64,000 nucleotides of DNA from Triatoma infestans (Eukaryota > Arthropoda > Insecta > Hemiptera > Reduviidae): positions 300,361-364,360 of the forward strand of contig JAAEAF010014941.1 in the NCBI GenBank assembly GCA_011037195.1, in the 5' to 3' direction. The number at the start of each line of letters is the position of its first letter. Within the stretch, counting starts at the first letter, position 1. Below are positions 31,746 to 44,263 of the stretch, piece by piece. Below the pieces are notes generated by a model. It searched no databases. It saw nothing but the letters and a program-made list of their open reading frames with translations, and was not told the origin of the DNA. Made by a program: the position numbers and the translations under genes.

Positions 31746-32689
31746 TATTGTTGGAATACCTGGCAGGACCTACACCAATGGCGTTTATTCAATGGAATCT
31801 AGGAAATCGGAGATGGACCGCATGCTTTGACATTTTATTACAATTTAATTTATTATTAATTACTTTTATTCAGTCAGATGCGCTTCTACATCCTCACTCT
31901 TTTCGCTATAACATGCGGTTGGCTAAGCCAAGTCCATCTCAAACTGGAGAGATTCCAAAGTTTAGAAAGCTAGTGGGCTGTATTATCACATCAGTACTAT
32001 AACTGCAATTATTATAACTGCATTGTAGTTATTGATGCAATCATAAATTACAAGACTTTCTTGAGGTTCTCAAAAAATTCAATTCCAATATATTTAACAA
32101 GGTAATGTTTAATAAACTTCAGTGCTTAAAATCATGATAAGTCAACATATTTATTTTTAGGAGGAAATAATGAGTTCAACATGATTGGGCATGTTGTACA
32201 GGGAAATAAAAAAAATCACTATTTGAAAGTCCAGTTAATAAAGTACTGGAAGTGGAAGTTTAATAATTATTGAAAATAATATTTCTGTTGAATAAATCAT
32301 ACATGATTATTTCAACATTATTATACATTACTATTGCAAACAAAGAAAAAACTAATTTTAGTGTCATGTATTGTAAGATTTGATCTAATTGTCATTATTG
32401 CAAAATTGAAGAAAATATATTGCAATAAATACAATTAGTTCAATTCTTACTTCTCACACTCTTTATAATGTGAATAGTTATATTAGTATGCATGTATGAA
32501 GTAGTTTTATTACTCATGGAAATAAAATGAAATTTGATTGGTACAAATAGTTATTCAGATTCATTAATTTTGGTACTAATTAATTAATACAGTAAAATAC
32601 GTAATATTCGCATTTTTTCGATCCCAGTTGTTTTCGTCTTTCCATACTTTATGTTCTCTACCTAATTATACAATTATGTTTTTGATTTT
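31746..32689. other. AT-rich DNA, nothing recognised
   Basis: The 84-codon frame at 31748-32002 has no recognised domain. Confidence 0.4.
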
Positions 32690-32691
32690 TA

Positions 32692-32815
32692 AGGCGCATC
32701 AACATTTATGGTCATTGGTTACTCGCAGTGTATTACCTGGCTCGGACAGTGTTCTCTCCTTTCAAATAGTGTTCACCACCGGACAATGAGCTGTAGAGAG
32801 ACTCGTAAGTCTTGA
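32692..32815 (-). mobile_element. SINE 3' fragment (copy 2)
   Basis: Plus-strand sense 'aaggcgcatcaacatttatggtcattgg', then 'gacagtgttctctcctttc' and 'gagctgtagag', closely matching 60664-60800. The tRNA-like head is missing. Confidence 0.65.
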
Positions 32816-32829
32816 GGTCTCTTGATTAT

Positions 32830-33738
32830 GGAAAAATATTTTCAGCGAATGGTCTTCTCTCTCTTCTCTCTTTCTACCTCTCTCTCTCTCCATGTGTGTG
32901 TGTGTGTGGATATGGGTGTCCCAAATATCTTTAAAACAAAAAACTGCAGGTAGCTCACACTGAATATTCAGTTTAGGAATCATCTGACAAGAAGATTTCG
33001 ATCAAAGTTCAACAATTGAAGATGCAAGTTTACTAAATAGTTGTTTTTTCCTCAGTTTTTTGCGTTTTTCTCTAAAATGGCTACCGCAATTTTCTTTTAA
33101 TTTTTGATACATTCGAACTCGTAAATGCCTATCACTTTTATTTAAAACTTTTTTTCAAAAAATACTGATTTTGGAAGTAGTGGAAGAGCTGCACCATTAA
33201 GTTTCACTCTAATATGTCATTTTAATATAATGCAGGTTCTACTATATATAATATATAATATTAAGTAATATGTATAGTAATATTATTAAGTATATACATT
33301 AAGTAATATATATATAGTAATACAATATATATTTATATTTTATATATATATTATATAAATATAGATATATATAATATTAAGTTTATTTTAAAAGGCAAGA
33401 AAATCGATTAATCAGAAATACGATTTTTTACACAATAGGTTTCCGAGTTTTTCGGAATTTGCTACAAAAAGGCTGCATTAATTTTGTGTAAACTTGGACA
33501 TAAAACACTATTAAAAGAATTCTCGAGGGACCTGGTAACCTGTGAATTAAATTTGAAAGCTGTTGCAAGCTTTGCTAACAGGTTGAGTCAGAGGATGCTG
33601 TTACATAAACCACTTTTTTTATATGTAAGAATGCCCAACTAAACTTTTACTAATCATCACATGCTTAATATTAATTTCTCAATTAAAAAATAATCGCAGC
33701 AAGAGAAAGCAATATGTGTATTTCACATAAGTTATTTT
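32830..33738 (+). repeat. MBI copy, near full length, with expanded AT tract
   Basis: GT tract 32894-32909, 'aaaacaaaaaactgcagg', 'aaatgcctatcacttttatt', TA-rich expansion 33240-33378, then 'atcgattaatcagaaatacg' and E2 'caagagaaagcaatatgtg ... tttcacataag'. Confidence 0.8.
33240..33378. repeat. TA-rich low-complexity expansion
   Basis: Interrupted TATA repeats with repeated 'attaagtaatat'. Lies inside the MBI copy where the family has 'ataatatta'. Confidence 0.8.
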
Positions 33739-33789
33739 TTCATTTTAAGTAACTTTCTTTCTTGGATTAGTTTCAAATCTTCAATTTCT

Positions 33790-33882
33790 GTTTCCTTATT
33801 ACTAAAAAATCGCAGGAGGCTAACACTTGGCTAGCCTGTTTAGTTACCTGTATTTCTGTTTAGTTACTACCATCGCTGTGAT

Positions 33883-33919
<37 letters not shown>

Positions 33920-34114
33920 AAATGATCTCAAAAACAAAAAAATCTTAGGGAGCTCAAACTTGGTTTTCCGTTTACTTAATACACGAAAGTTTCGGTCAAA
34001 ATCCATCAACCAAAAGTGCGATTTAACTGAATGTATCTTTTTCTGTTGTTCGCAATTTTCTCGCAAATGGCTTCAACTGTCTTCTTTTAACTTCGTACAC
34101 TATCTACACACATA
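33790..34114 (+). repeat. MBI copy, split by the gypsy element
   Basis: GT/GA tract at 33881-33920, 'tcaaccaaaagtgcgattta', ending 'cactatctacacacataa' at the insertion point. It continues at 36769 with 'cctatcacttttatttgaaac'. Confidence 0.85.
33881..33920. repeat. (TG)n(AG)n microsatellite inside MBI
   Basis: Compound tract at the usual MBI position. Confidence 0.9.
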
Positions 34115-34159
34115 ATGTTACGGTGTAACTAATTATAATAACTTGTCTTGTAAACCGTC

Positions 34160-35520
34160 AACAGGGCTTGGTGCAATCCTGAGTCAGACATTTGAGGATG
34201 GCGAGAAGGCAATAGCGTATGCCAGCCGTACTCTCACGAAGGCGAAGAAAAAGTTTTCAGCAACAGAATTGAAATGCCTAAGCGTGCTGTGGGAAAATTG
34301 AAAAGTTTTGGCTATATTTAGTTTAAGAAGGCATGAGTTTACTGTAATCACTGATCATAGTACCTTAAAGTGGCTGATGAAGTTAAAAGACCCTAATGGT
34401 AGACTGAGAAGATGGGCACTGAAATTGCAAATTAACCTCCGCGGCAGACGCATAATCTGGAATGAATAAAGGCTAGCTTAGTGCCATCACAGACTGTACA
34501 AATCCCGATGCGGAGAAAATGAAGGCCAAAGTAGAAGCTAGTCCCGAACAATACCTCTTATGGGATTTAAACGAGGGATCCTTAAAAGGTATGTTAGGAA
34601 CGCTAAGGATATTCTTGGATCAGAAGACCCCTGGAAGTCGACCTGCTGGATTATATGGGGAGCAACGTAAAGTTCGCAGCCGTGGGAAGTTGTGACAATG
34701 GACATTATGGACCCCTACCCAGAAAGTTCCCAGCAGCACCGATATATCTTGGTTGTATGCTACTGTTTTACTAAATATGTAATAGTACTACCCCCTCTGA
34801 GGCAAGCTAACGCGAAACCAATAACTAAATTCGTGGAAGACCAAGTCTTTCTAGTCTTTGAAGCTCCAAAAGCGATTATAACAGATAATGGTTCGCAGTT
34901 CCTGAGCGTTGAATTTAGATCTTTGCTAGAAAAATATGGTGTAAAAGCTGTTCGAACACCATACTACCACTCGCAGAGCAACCCTACAAAAAGGGTCAGT
35001 CGTGTTGTGAAAACAGCTTAGATCATATCTTAATAGTGAGCACAAGCGTTGGGACCAGGAGCTGCAGAAAATAGCTTTCGCTCTAAGAACAGCTACATAC
35101 GAGGCCACGGGATATACACCTGTTTATCTTAATTTTGGGAGGGAACTCCATTTATTAAATCCCAAAGTCCAACCCAGCATAGCGAGCCTAGATGTACCAC
35201 AGATTGCTTCAAGGAACCATCTCGCCCAGCGACTAAGGTATGGGATAAAGTTGTGAAATCTCGCAGATGCTTACGAGAAGGCTAAGTTTATAACATGAGA
35301 AGGAGAGAAGTGAGCTGTTCACCAAGACAAATGGTATGGAAAAGAGAATTTGTCTTGTCGGATGCCTCTAAGAATTTTTCCAATAAACCAGCGCCCAAAT
35401 TTAGAATATGCGTAGTTATCAGAAAAATATCTAACACTGCTTATGAGGTGGAAAACGAAAATGGCCACAATGTGGGAATTTGGCACCCTAAGGATATGAA
35501 TCCACATCCAAACTCTTGAT
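34160..35520 (+). pseudogene. Gypsy pol remnant: RNase H and integrase
   Basis: 34165-34440 reads RNase H: 'GLGAILSQTFEDGEKAIAYA', 'SRTLTKAKKKFSATELKCLS', a stop, then '[20 protein letters not shown]'. 34692-35021 is the integrase catalytic core with the first Asp in 'VTMDIMDPYPES' and the second in 'AIITDNGSQF'. The expected catalytic Glu of the 'NPxERVNR' block is Lys here ('NPTKRVSR'). Frame changes follow; the C-terminal part reads 'ALRTATYEATGYTPVYLNFG' and a chromodomain-side tail to about 35520. It is inactive: multiple stops, E-to-K change, no RT. Confidence 0.85.
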
Positions 35521-35618
35521 AAACTGGTCCATCGTCGTAATCGAGCCCTTACATCCACAAAAGATTGGTTATACCTATAACACCCAAAGCCTTTTCTTTT
35601 TCTCAAGAAAGGGAGAGA

Positions 35619-36768
35619 ATGTTACGGTGTAACTGATTATAGTAACTTGCCTACACGTGATTATTCTTTAGGCTTAAGATATGTAGATTTAGAATAGTTA
35701 GAATAGAGACAGAAATAAGGTAGATTAATTTTAGAGAAATAAATTGTAGGGATAATGTAGTTGTAAGAACAAGATTATAATTAGTGATAAGTTAGAATCA
35801 AAGAAAAATTAGATTTAAGACAGTATAATAGAGAATTAGATTTAAGGAAACGAATAATCGGAGGCTGGAAAAAGAGAGAAGCGGAAAAAGAAAAGAAGAA
35901 GAGGAGAGGTGACCAAGAAGAGAGAGGGGTGAGAAGAAGAAGATAGGCAAAGGTACAGAGGGTGGCAGTAGAGAGGTTACTGAAAGGTAAAACATGTGAA
36001 GGGTATACCCTAAGTTAAGAAAAAGAGATAAAGGCTACGCAAAAGCGGATTGACCTCCTGTTTCTGGAAAATTGAAGTTATTCCTGAAAAGAAGTGAAGA
36101 TTTGGGAAGAAAGAAACAAATTCCTTTTCAAGTGGTAAGACTGAATGTTCGTGGTATGTGGAAAGAATTTTTGATTGTAGCCAGGCCTGGTGGGGAGATT
36201 AATTTATGAAAATAGAAGAAAAACAGAAACAACTTTGATACACACAGAATTTACTTGTGCACAATTGTAAATAATTATATTACTAGGTAAGGTGAATAAT
36301 TGAATTTTAAACACTAATTTTTCTTTCTTTTCTTTTTCTATGGTTTTCTTTTTAGTTGTATGTAAAACAGATGTTATTTTATTTCATTAATTATAGTGTG
36401 TAATTTCTTAATTTGTGTTTTCATTCTATTCTTCTCATTTGGCTCTAAGCAGCTGAACTACTTGTATTCACTGCAATTTGTAACTTGTATGTAAAGCTCA
36501 GCGCTGAGTGGCTAAGGCGCTGACTTCACGCACCATAGGTTCAACTCCCGCAAAGGTGTTTTATTTTTTTTATTTATATTTTTTGTTTTGTTTTTGACTT
36601 TTTCGTTTTCCATAAACCTACCTCCTCTCATACTTTCTTTTTCCCAACCCTCACTTCTCCCGTTATTTATTTTATTATTTATTTGTTTCTTTCTTTAAAA
36701 ATTACCCCCCCCCCCCGTCTCCACTGAACTAGCCACCAGCTTTATTGTGTCCCTCAGAGGGAGCGGTA
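35619..36768 (+). repeat. Gypsy 3' LTR (approximate extent)
   Basis: Starts TGTTACGGTGTAACTGATTA, like 34115. It contains a long purine-rich stretch (35860-36140), pyrimidine-rich and C-run segments (36600-36717), and probably ends near 'gagggagcggtaa'. With only one full LTR present the end is inferred from where the MBI sequence resumes. A foreign tRNA-like piece may enlarge it. Confidence 0.65.
36495..36560 (+). repeat. tRNA-like sequence (SINE head or tRNA pseudogene)
   Basis: A-box-like 'TGAGTGGCTAAGGCGC' and B-box-like GGTTCAACTCC are correctly spaced for a tRNA, but the T-stem does not pair and no acceptor stem closes. Followed by T-rich sequence. Not a functional tRNA. Confidence 0.45.
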
Positions 36769-37310
36769 ACCTATCACTTTTATTTGAAACATTGTCGGGA
36801 GTTTTAATTGGAACGACAGTAACATTTAGTTTTCCTCTAATGTAACCACTTCCGGTATCGCCTTTATCCTTTATATAATATTAAAATTATGTTAGAAAGC
36901 ATTGCTAGAATTCCAAATTTGAAAAAATCTACAGAATAGGTTTTTGAATTTTTTGGAATTTTCTCGAAAACGACTGCAAAGATTTCTTTTAAACTTGGGA
37001 GGCTAATTGCGTAGATGATGAATTAAATCTACCACTTCTGTTTGTAATATTTTTCTGGAAAAAATTATTTTAAGGGAATTCTGCAGGATGTGCCAGCTGG
37101 ATTAAAATGTAATCTACATGTTTTTATTAGTTGAGATAGAGAGTACTGCCAGAAAAGTTACCTCAGGTATGCAAATCAGACTCCATCACCTCTTTTATGA
37201 CAAGCCAACTAAAGGTCTGCTTGCAAAAATTATGATTTTAAATAAAATTTGTCGATTAAGTTGCATTAAGAGAAAGTGTATAAGTATTTCACACCAGATT
37301 TTTTTTGTTA
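36769..37310 (+). repeat. MBI copy, 3' part after gypsy
   Basis: 'cctatcacttttatttgaaac', 'gcattgctagaattccaaat', and E2 at 37266-37310 ('taagagaaagtgtataag', 'tttcacaccagattttttt'). Confidence 0.85.
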
Positions 37311-38299
37311 GACAATAAACGAATTCGAACTATAGATTCGTCATGTGCTAGTGATGTGAAGAGCTTCTTTTTTTACTTACATAGTTATTCGGTATTCCAA
37401 GGCTCATCTCCTTTTCGTGCATTTACTATAAAAGTTCTGGCTGGAGAAAAGGTCACGAAGAATTAGAATAGAACAAAAAAAAAAAAAGAAAGAAAAAGAA
37501 AAGGAGAAGTCAGGTTTCAACTTCAAGACAAGAAGAGAAGAACGAATATTAGTACGTGATCTAACTTTGATAAAAGTATGGAAGAGAGATTCGATTACAC
37601 ATTTTCACAGCTAAACAATAAGTACTAACTTATGAACAATAAAATTATTATTTGTTTTTATATTTTAGTATTTTCATTTTATATTTTTCTTGTTTTAACA
37701 TCCTTTCGTATGAATGAAACAATAGGTAACTGGATATTAACTTTTGTATTAAATAAGATTAGAACACTGAAGTAATATGTATGTATAAAATACTCCGTAA
37801 TTTCTAGACTTCTGTTATGGATTCAATGTGTGTGTGTGTGTGTGTATATGTGCTGGCCAATAGTGAAGTTTACTAAAACGAGATTACTAGATTTGTTGTT
37901 ATCAATTACGTAAACAAAAAAAAAAAGGAAGAAACAAATCATTACAATCGAAAGTGAGTGGCTCATACATTTAATTTCCTATTATTATTTAATCTCTTAT
38001 ATCTTTCCATTCCATGGAAAAATGTTTGTCAGATACTAGATGTAACTAGTAAGATTATATTTAAAATTGGAAAAGAAATTATTTCCTTTAAAGAACTATA
38101 AAGTGCGTTAAAAATAGAAAGTTGAACCGTCACTTTTTCTTTTTTAGAAAACATCCAATATTCGATTGTAGAATATAATCCTTGCCAGATAACTGCCACT
38201 TTTATTAAAATCAATATTCTACTAAGTAGTACAACTAATCTTACATTACACTTTTGCGAGCTAGCCGCAAATATTTTTTTTTTTGAGGATGTAGATAAT
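37311..38299. other. AT-rich DNA with a GT microsatellite
   Basis: (GT)n at 37829-37846. Purine-rich stretch near 37470-37540. The flanks of this GT tract do not match MBI. No gene seen. Confidence 0.45.
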
Positions 38300-39062
38300 T
38301 AAACAATTGATTTGGTGGGAAACACAAACAACTTTCTCTTACTACAGTTTATAGAGTTATAATTAACAAATTATTTTTAAATGGAATTTTTATTATGATT
38401 GTTTGGCGTCAGTATTACATGACTTGAGGACCTAAACTTTTTATTAAATTACACTTTGTAGGTAAGTTCTGCCCAGTTTGACAGAATTCCTATAATAAGT
38501 TTTCTTGGAAAAAGTTTCAGTTAAAAGAGTTAAGTCTGTGAATGTATTTTATGTTCGGTTCGGTAAAAATCACCCTTCCAGTCATCCATTTTCTTCAGTC
38601 TCAGAATTCCAGCAAAACATTTAGTGCTTATTAATATTATGAAGGCCAGTATGGTATTGAAAGAGCAATTTAGAGAAAACTAATATCATCCCTTCCATAA
38701 TACCCCAAAAAATATTTCCAAGAACTGATAATAATGTAAGTAAAATATAAACTAAATCGTTGGAACCGTTTTCAGGAAACTCTTAAAAAACTGAAAAATC
38801 TATTTATTAGGGAAGTATTTCTGGTTCTCCGTTTTTAGCTGAACTCTTATTGCCGAGTTCCTTTTGTAGCATCTAACGAAAATGATTCAAGTACAAGTGA
38901 TTGGTATTTGTATGTATAGGTATTATACGAAGTTCAAATAAAATCTTTGTGACCGTTTTCGATAAAATCTAAAACTTAAAAAAAAAAAAATCAGTAAAGT
39001 GATACTTCTGGTTAATGGATTTTATCCAAAATCCTCGTGTCAGATGCCGGTATTAGTGATTG
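38300..39062 (-). repeat. MBI copy, E2 and two modules
   Basis: E2 'ggtgggaaacacaaacaactttctcttac', then two successive modules ending in 'cgtgtcagatgccgg'. The microsatellite and E1 are missing. Confidence 0.75.
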
Positions 39063-40785
39063 ACTGGAAAAGGAGAGAGAAAGCAAAACTTGGAGAAAGA
39101 ATACAAATTTACGATTGGTAAGGAGAAAGAATTGAAAAGAAATCATAGGAAAAGACTAATTATCCAAACTCTAAATCTAAGCACTTTCACGTGAGCCAGT
39201 CTACTCTCTCACCATCCACCGTGTAGGTATATAATTTGTGGCTATTACTAGATCAAAACAGGAAATGAAGAAATTTTATTTCCGTTACAAAAATATATTT
39301 TTCAAACATATCATCTGTTTCTACAAAATAGTTAAATAACTAAGTTATAATACAATGAGATTAGCGTTATATGATGATTACAGGTTTGTACCAGGAGAGG
39401 CGTTGCCATCCGTATAAACATTCTCTTCTTTATCTTCATTCTCGCTGATTCTAATACTCAGTAATTGAAGTAATTTACAATTCTGTGTGTATTAAACCTG
39501 ATAATATAATAATTTCTTCTAATTGTCCAATAATAATAATCATATTTTTAATATAATAATTATGTAATAACATATACAATAGAATTATATAATTACTATA
39601 ATTACATAATTAATCAGTTAATAATATATCAGTATATACATGTATGTATATCTTGTATGTGTGTATTTTTGTGAGGTCTGCTTAACTCAAAAAAGGAAAA
39701 ACGCAGAAAGTTCAAACGTAATATTTCGTCTAAGTGCTACCGCCAGGAGTAATGTACAATAAATTGAGTTCCATACAAGATTTTGTATTCAATTCGTTAA
39801 TTTTTCTGCTGTATTTACCCGCGACAAGGTTCACATGTTAAACAAAAACATACGCTGCTGTAAACAGACTTAGTCAATAAGGATTTTAGAAATAGAAATT
39901 CAAACTTCAACGACTGACAAACTCAATTTACCCACTTGAAGGTGCTCGTTAAAATTGTAATAAAAACATTAATCATTTTCACCATGTTTTAATGAATGTT
40001 TTATTTAAGTATATAATTTATTCAATTTCATCCTTGGTTGTGTAAGATCAATGCACTTTTGTGCGTGCATGCCAGTGTGTGTGCGAGGAAATGTTGCAAT
40101 AAGTTGATTACAAACTCAAATACTAAGTTAATGTCAAAGTTAAGAAGAGAAGATGTTTACATTGTTCTAAAGTCTGACTCTGCAGTAGTGTGATATTGCT
40201 TTGCTTGTCAAAGGAGAAACTTCTCTTTATACACTATACTGAGCAAGAGGGAGAGGGAGAAACTTGGTTGAGACGTGTACATCCACATGGCGATACTGTA
40301 GTTTGATGTAACGTTACCGTGTAAGGGACGGCCCTGCTCTGGTAGAACACTCGCAAACATCAGCTGTGTGAATTTCAAAGATTATGGGTTTTTAGTAGCC
40401 TCATTTAATCTTCCTCAGTCCTCGCATAATTGTTATTTAATTTAATACCATCCACTTAATATTAAGCTTATAATTTTCTTATAAATTGAGCTGCTCATAC
40501 CATTGATGGATTAAATTTACTATTATTTTTTTCTTCTGCAGGGAGGAATTAAAGTCTACTATAGTCCCATTGGGCCCATATAATACCTCAAGGAAAAATA
40601 ACGGATCCAAAATAAATGAAAAAGACTCGGGGCAGTCCAACAAAGATGCATAGCATCGAACAAAACTGACCAAAGACAAAAGACGCAAGCATACATTTTT
40701 TTCTTCCGTAGAATGCAGCCAGTCAAAAATTTTAAACATTAATAACGTAGTGTAGGAGAAAACGAACGAAACCCTAAAATATCTT
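39063..40785. other. AT-rich DNA, with an MBI scrap at 39640-39735
   Basis: The scrap is plus oriented ('ctcaaaaaaggaaaaacgcag', 'tatttcgtctaagtgctacc'). Nothing recognised elsewhere, including the frame at 40479-40739 (minus). Confidence 0.4.
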
Positions 40786-41210
40786 GGTTGTAAACAAGAT
40801 CGACAACCAACTCGATACAGACGAAACTGGACGCCACAAAAATTGAGTCACGCCTAACAAACTCTTAAAACACTTCTACCAACTAATTAACAACTCCAAT
40901 AAAACCGCAATGCCCTAGACTTCTTTATATATCAATACTTAGACCTTTACTAACAAACCTTATCCCATATGGATGCGAGCTAGTCAAACCGCATTGAAAA
41001 AATTGCAATTATTCCTGAATAAAGAACTGCTTATCGCCTGGGAGCATCGCGTGGTTTATGCGAAGTGAACAAATCCACAGGGAACTAGAAATCTCAACAA
41101 TCATAGACTTCTTGGACAGGGCAGCACACAGATTTCTAGATAACTTACAAAGCACAGACGCTGGAATAGACTACCAACTCGTTTTTATAAAAAATAAATG
41201 AAGCTTTGAG
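40786..41210 (+). pseudogene. Jockey-type LINE RT C-terminal remnant
   Basis: Across broken frames: 'TLKYLGCK', 'LLTNLIPYGCEL', 'NRIEKIAII', then a clean stretch 'WFMRSEQIHRELEISTIIDF' and 'LDRAAHRFLDNLQS'. This is the conserved C-terminal region after the RT of Jockey-clade elements ('WFVRNxxIHxDLxIPxIxxxI'). No tail or TSD recognised. Confidence 0.75.
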
Positions 41211-41504
41211 TGAACTGAGAGTAAAATTGCATAATAGGATGGTCGAAGGAGTATTATATACTAAAATAATAATTAGTTTAGATTCAAATAAACTTTATTT
41301 GGCTGCTTTTAAATAGCATTCATGTAATAAGTATTCACAAGCAGAATTCAACTCATTAACCAGAAGTTCACTTACTGGCTTTTATTTTTCTTTATTGTAT
41401 CAGAATTAAATCAGTTATAGAATTCATCTCGATAACTGCAGAATATTCTTGCTAAATTTCAGTGAGATGCATATAGAAAGACATCACTCCATCTGGGCGG
41501 GGAT

Positions 41505-41805
41505 TTAAATGTTAATGAAACACACACTTGACTTTCTCTTAATGCAGTTTTCACACAGTTCTATTTGACAAATTTTATTAGTAATCCAAATTTTATTGCT
41601 ACATGTTAATTGCCTCTCTCCGGATTTCGGATCACATTGTCCTGACATATTTTAGAGGGAAGTGTAATTCTCAGCTAATCATTCCCCTGGAAGTGTAATT
41701 CTCAGCATAAATCCCCTGAAAAATTATTTTCCTAGAAGTAAAAATGTTCCAATAAAAGTGATAGGACTTATAGATAGAAAATTTATATAAGTGAAGCTTA
41801 ATGTT
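41505..41805 (-). repeat. MBI E2-side fragment with small duplication
   Basis: 'aaacacacacttgactttctcttaatgcag'; 'ggaagtgtaattctcagc' occurs twice (about 41659 and 41691); 'caataaaagtgatagg'. Confidence 0.75.
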
Positions 41806-42229
41806 GCAGTTTCCCCGCTACCCTACAAACCATCAACGTTCTTACGAAAATGTTTGAAGCAGGAATGATAAATCTTTATTTGCGTAATTAGTATGCGAAA
41901 TCTAAAAATCTAAATCTAAAATCTAAAAAGAAACCTGTAATCCTGTAATTAAATCATGGAATGTAATAATTAACTTAAGATTAATTTTTTTTATGTTTAT
42001 ATTCAGAAAGATTTTTAAGAAAAATTAGATATGAAAGTAATAATTAGGGGTCTTAATTACTAATCAGATCCGCCTTGAAAAAGTATATGTAATTTTCAGT
42101 TTTCTTATTGGTAATTGAAAGTTAAATTTAAAAACTACCCGTTTATTTTAATATTGTCGTTAAATTTCTATCGAGAAATGAATGGAAATATTTCTTTATG
42201 TTTGAATATAAATATTTCATCACTGACTT
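41806..42229. other. AT-rich DNA, nothing recognised
   Basis: Nothing identified. Confidence 0.35.
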
Positions 42230-43060
42230 TACTACAATCCATTATTCGGTCTTCGCCTCCTGGAGATTGTTTTCCAGGTGTTTCGATCCAGACTGTCGGC
42301 TTTCCATTACCTTATGCCCAAACTCCTGGTACCATCCTGCCATCTCTATCTTGATCTTCCAAAATTTCCATGGTTATATGGTCTTACCTCCAGAATATGT
42401 TTGAGGTATGTTGTTCTCTTCCAATACTACCCAACGCAATCTTGCCAGTTTTTTTTTTTTGCTTCATAATGTATGTACCTGGCCTGGCTCTTAAAGGAGA
42501 TTCCCTTCTCCAGGTTTTACCCTCATGGCTTGATCCATATTTTAATTATCCATATATATTCTTCATTCTTTTCCTTTCAAATGAAAGGAATACTATATCT
42601 TTGTTTTTTTTCTCATTGTCTATGTCACAGCGCGTTTCATTAGACCGGGCGAATAAGAGCTTTACATATTATTTTTAATGTTCTTGACAAATACTTAGTT
42701 ATCACATGCTTTATTAACACGAAGTGGCACTTACTAGCCACTGCTATTTTTTATTTTTTCGGCACCAGCGCTGGCATCTAATTGTATAGCTCGGCAATTC
42801 AGTTGTGACACCTAAACGGTTGTAAAGCTCCGCCCATTACCAAAGCTTTCTAGTAGCTTTGACGTGATTTAACACCGAGCTATGCAGGTAGCGAAAGTAA
42901 CCTAAGTATGCAAATCTTTCAAAGAGGCTCTTCTTGCAATACATACTTGAGTATCCTGCCAAGGAATCTTGCTGATTTGATCAACTTTGTTTTGTGTTCA
43001 TTGGCACTTAGCCCCAACTTTTTTTGCGGCTTCCTCTAAGAATTGAAAAAAACTCAGACA
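42230..43060 (-). pseudogene. Non-LTR retrotransposon remnant (RT piece and C-terminal tail)
   Basis: On the minus strand, 42960-43060 reads 'EEAAKKVGLSANEHKTKLI', the segment after the RT catalytic YADD. 42240-42420 reads 'LEVRPYNHGNFGRSR' and, after a stop, 'RWQDGTRSLGIR' and 'WKADSLDRNTWKTISRRRRP', the classic tail of many insect LINEs. Stops interrupt it. Confidence 0.7.
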
Positions 43061-43959
43061 TAGGCACGAAAGTACTTCCGATAGAAATCCATACTACGGA
43101 TTGGATTTGAGAATCTTCGATTGCCATTCTCAATGGAGCATTAAAAACAGCCGACATGCTACGGCATATCCTGGTTTTAAAACCCTGCTTCCATAAAAAC
43201 GGGATTGGTTAAATCTCCTTAACTTCGTAACTGTTCCACGGTATCCCATTTTAACCGAATTAGTTTGATAGGGAAATTAAGTTGGAGCATTGCTACATAA
43301 CTGTTACAACTCAAATCTGTTACATATAAAATAATAAATTTTAAGTGAGTGAAGAGTACGTTGCAAAATGCTTGTTAAAATTTAATTTATTTCGATAAAT
43401 TTTGTATAATAAAAGAACCTTAGTGAAACGAAAGAATAATATCGCTTGTATTTTACAAATGCGTATAGTGAAACCAAAAGCTGTATATTGCTAATCTCAA
43501 CATTATTCTATAGAAAAAACGGGACTAATTGTTTGTAGTTTGTGATATGAGAATATAATATTATTATGAGAAGAGTTAGCTACTGGAAGTGGGTATTCTT
43601 GATGATTCACTGATCTAATATTGTCTTAAACACAGAAGGAAGTGAGAAGTATGTGCTTGCAGTATTAGTATCTATATTCCTTAATATATCCTCATAACAA
43701 AGCCGCATAATACACCCCTATGTGATATTTCCTGTCAATGCTGCGGGTGTCTTTTTTTTAGCCACGGTAGTTACTACATCAGGACAAAGGATCTCTTTAA
43801 ATTTGTTTGATTATAGTTACACATTTCGCTTTGAGATATCTCTTCTGTTACTTAATTAACATTTTTTGGAACTACAGTAGGCAAAAAAGAAAAAAATATT
43901 TTATTGTTAAACAGTTTCACAAATTTCATTTAATGCATTATTACGATTTACCTTAAACC
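43061..43959. other. AT-rich DNA, nothing recognised
   Basis: Possibly continues old LINE sequence up to about 43260, too decayed to support. Confidence 0.35.
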
Positions 43960-44263
43960 TGCAATGTTTACTAAACGTTTAGTTGGGTTTGCCTTAGATA
44001 TAAATAAAGTTACTGGGAATTATAACTTGTGCACCGTATGTCTACTAGTAGGCAGTATCCTCTATATTAATCCCTTAGCAAAGTCCTAATGACGATTTAA
44101 GTAGAAGCCCACCTCGTGTGTCTCCCAGAACTATCCAAAATCAATTTTTCCAAAAATGTTAAGAATAAAAGGGATAGGTTTATGTCATCCAAAGTTTAAT
44201 GCATCCAAATTTAAAGAACCTTGATGGAGGAGCCTTTTCGAGAAAATCCCAAAAGTTTAAGAG
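43960..44263 (-). repeat. MBI copy, first part, split by two DNA elements
   Basis: Palindrome ACTAAACGTTTAGT at 43970-43983, 'ccaaaatcaatttttcc', 'ttttcgagaaaatccc'. Continues at 44872-44977 and 45502-45965. Confidence 0.8.

Larger units (their letters stand above)
34115..36768 (+). mobile_element. Ty3/gypsy LTR retrotransposon, internally deleted
   Basis: Inserted in an MBI copy between 'acacataa' and 'cctatcac'. The left edge has only about 33 bp of LTR start (TGTTACGGTGTAACTAATTA), which then jumps straight into pol. The same start recurs at 35619 and begins the 3' LTR. Most of the 5' LTR, gag, protease and reverse transcriptase are deleted. What remains is RNase H, integrase and the 3' LTR. 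The exact right end and TSD are not certain. Confidence 0.85.

Noticed and set aside
36495..36560. Functional tRNA gene
   Set aside because: A- and B-box-like motifs are present, but the T-stem and acceptor stem do not pair. Better explained as a SINE head or pseudogene.
40479..40739. 86-codon minus-strand frame as a host gene
   Set aside because: No domain recognised. It lies next to Jockey-type remnants read on the other strand, and composition is not distinctive.
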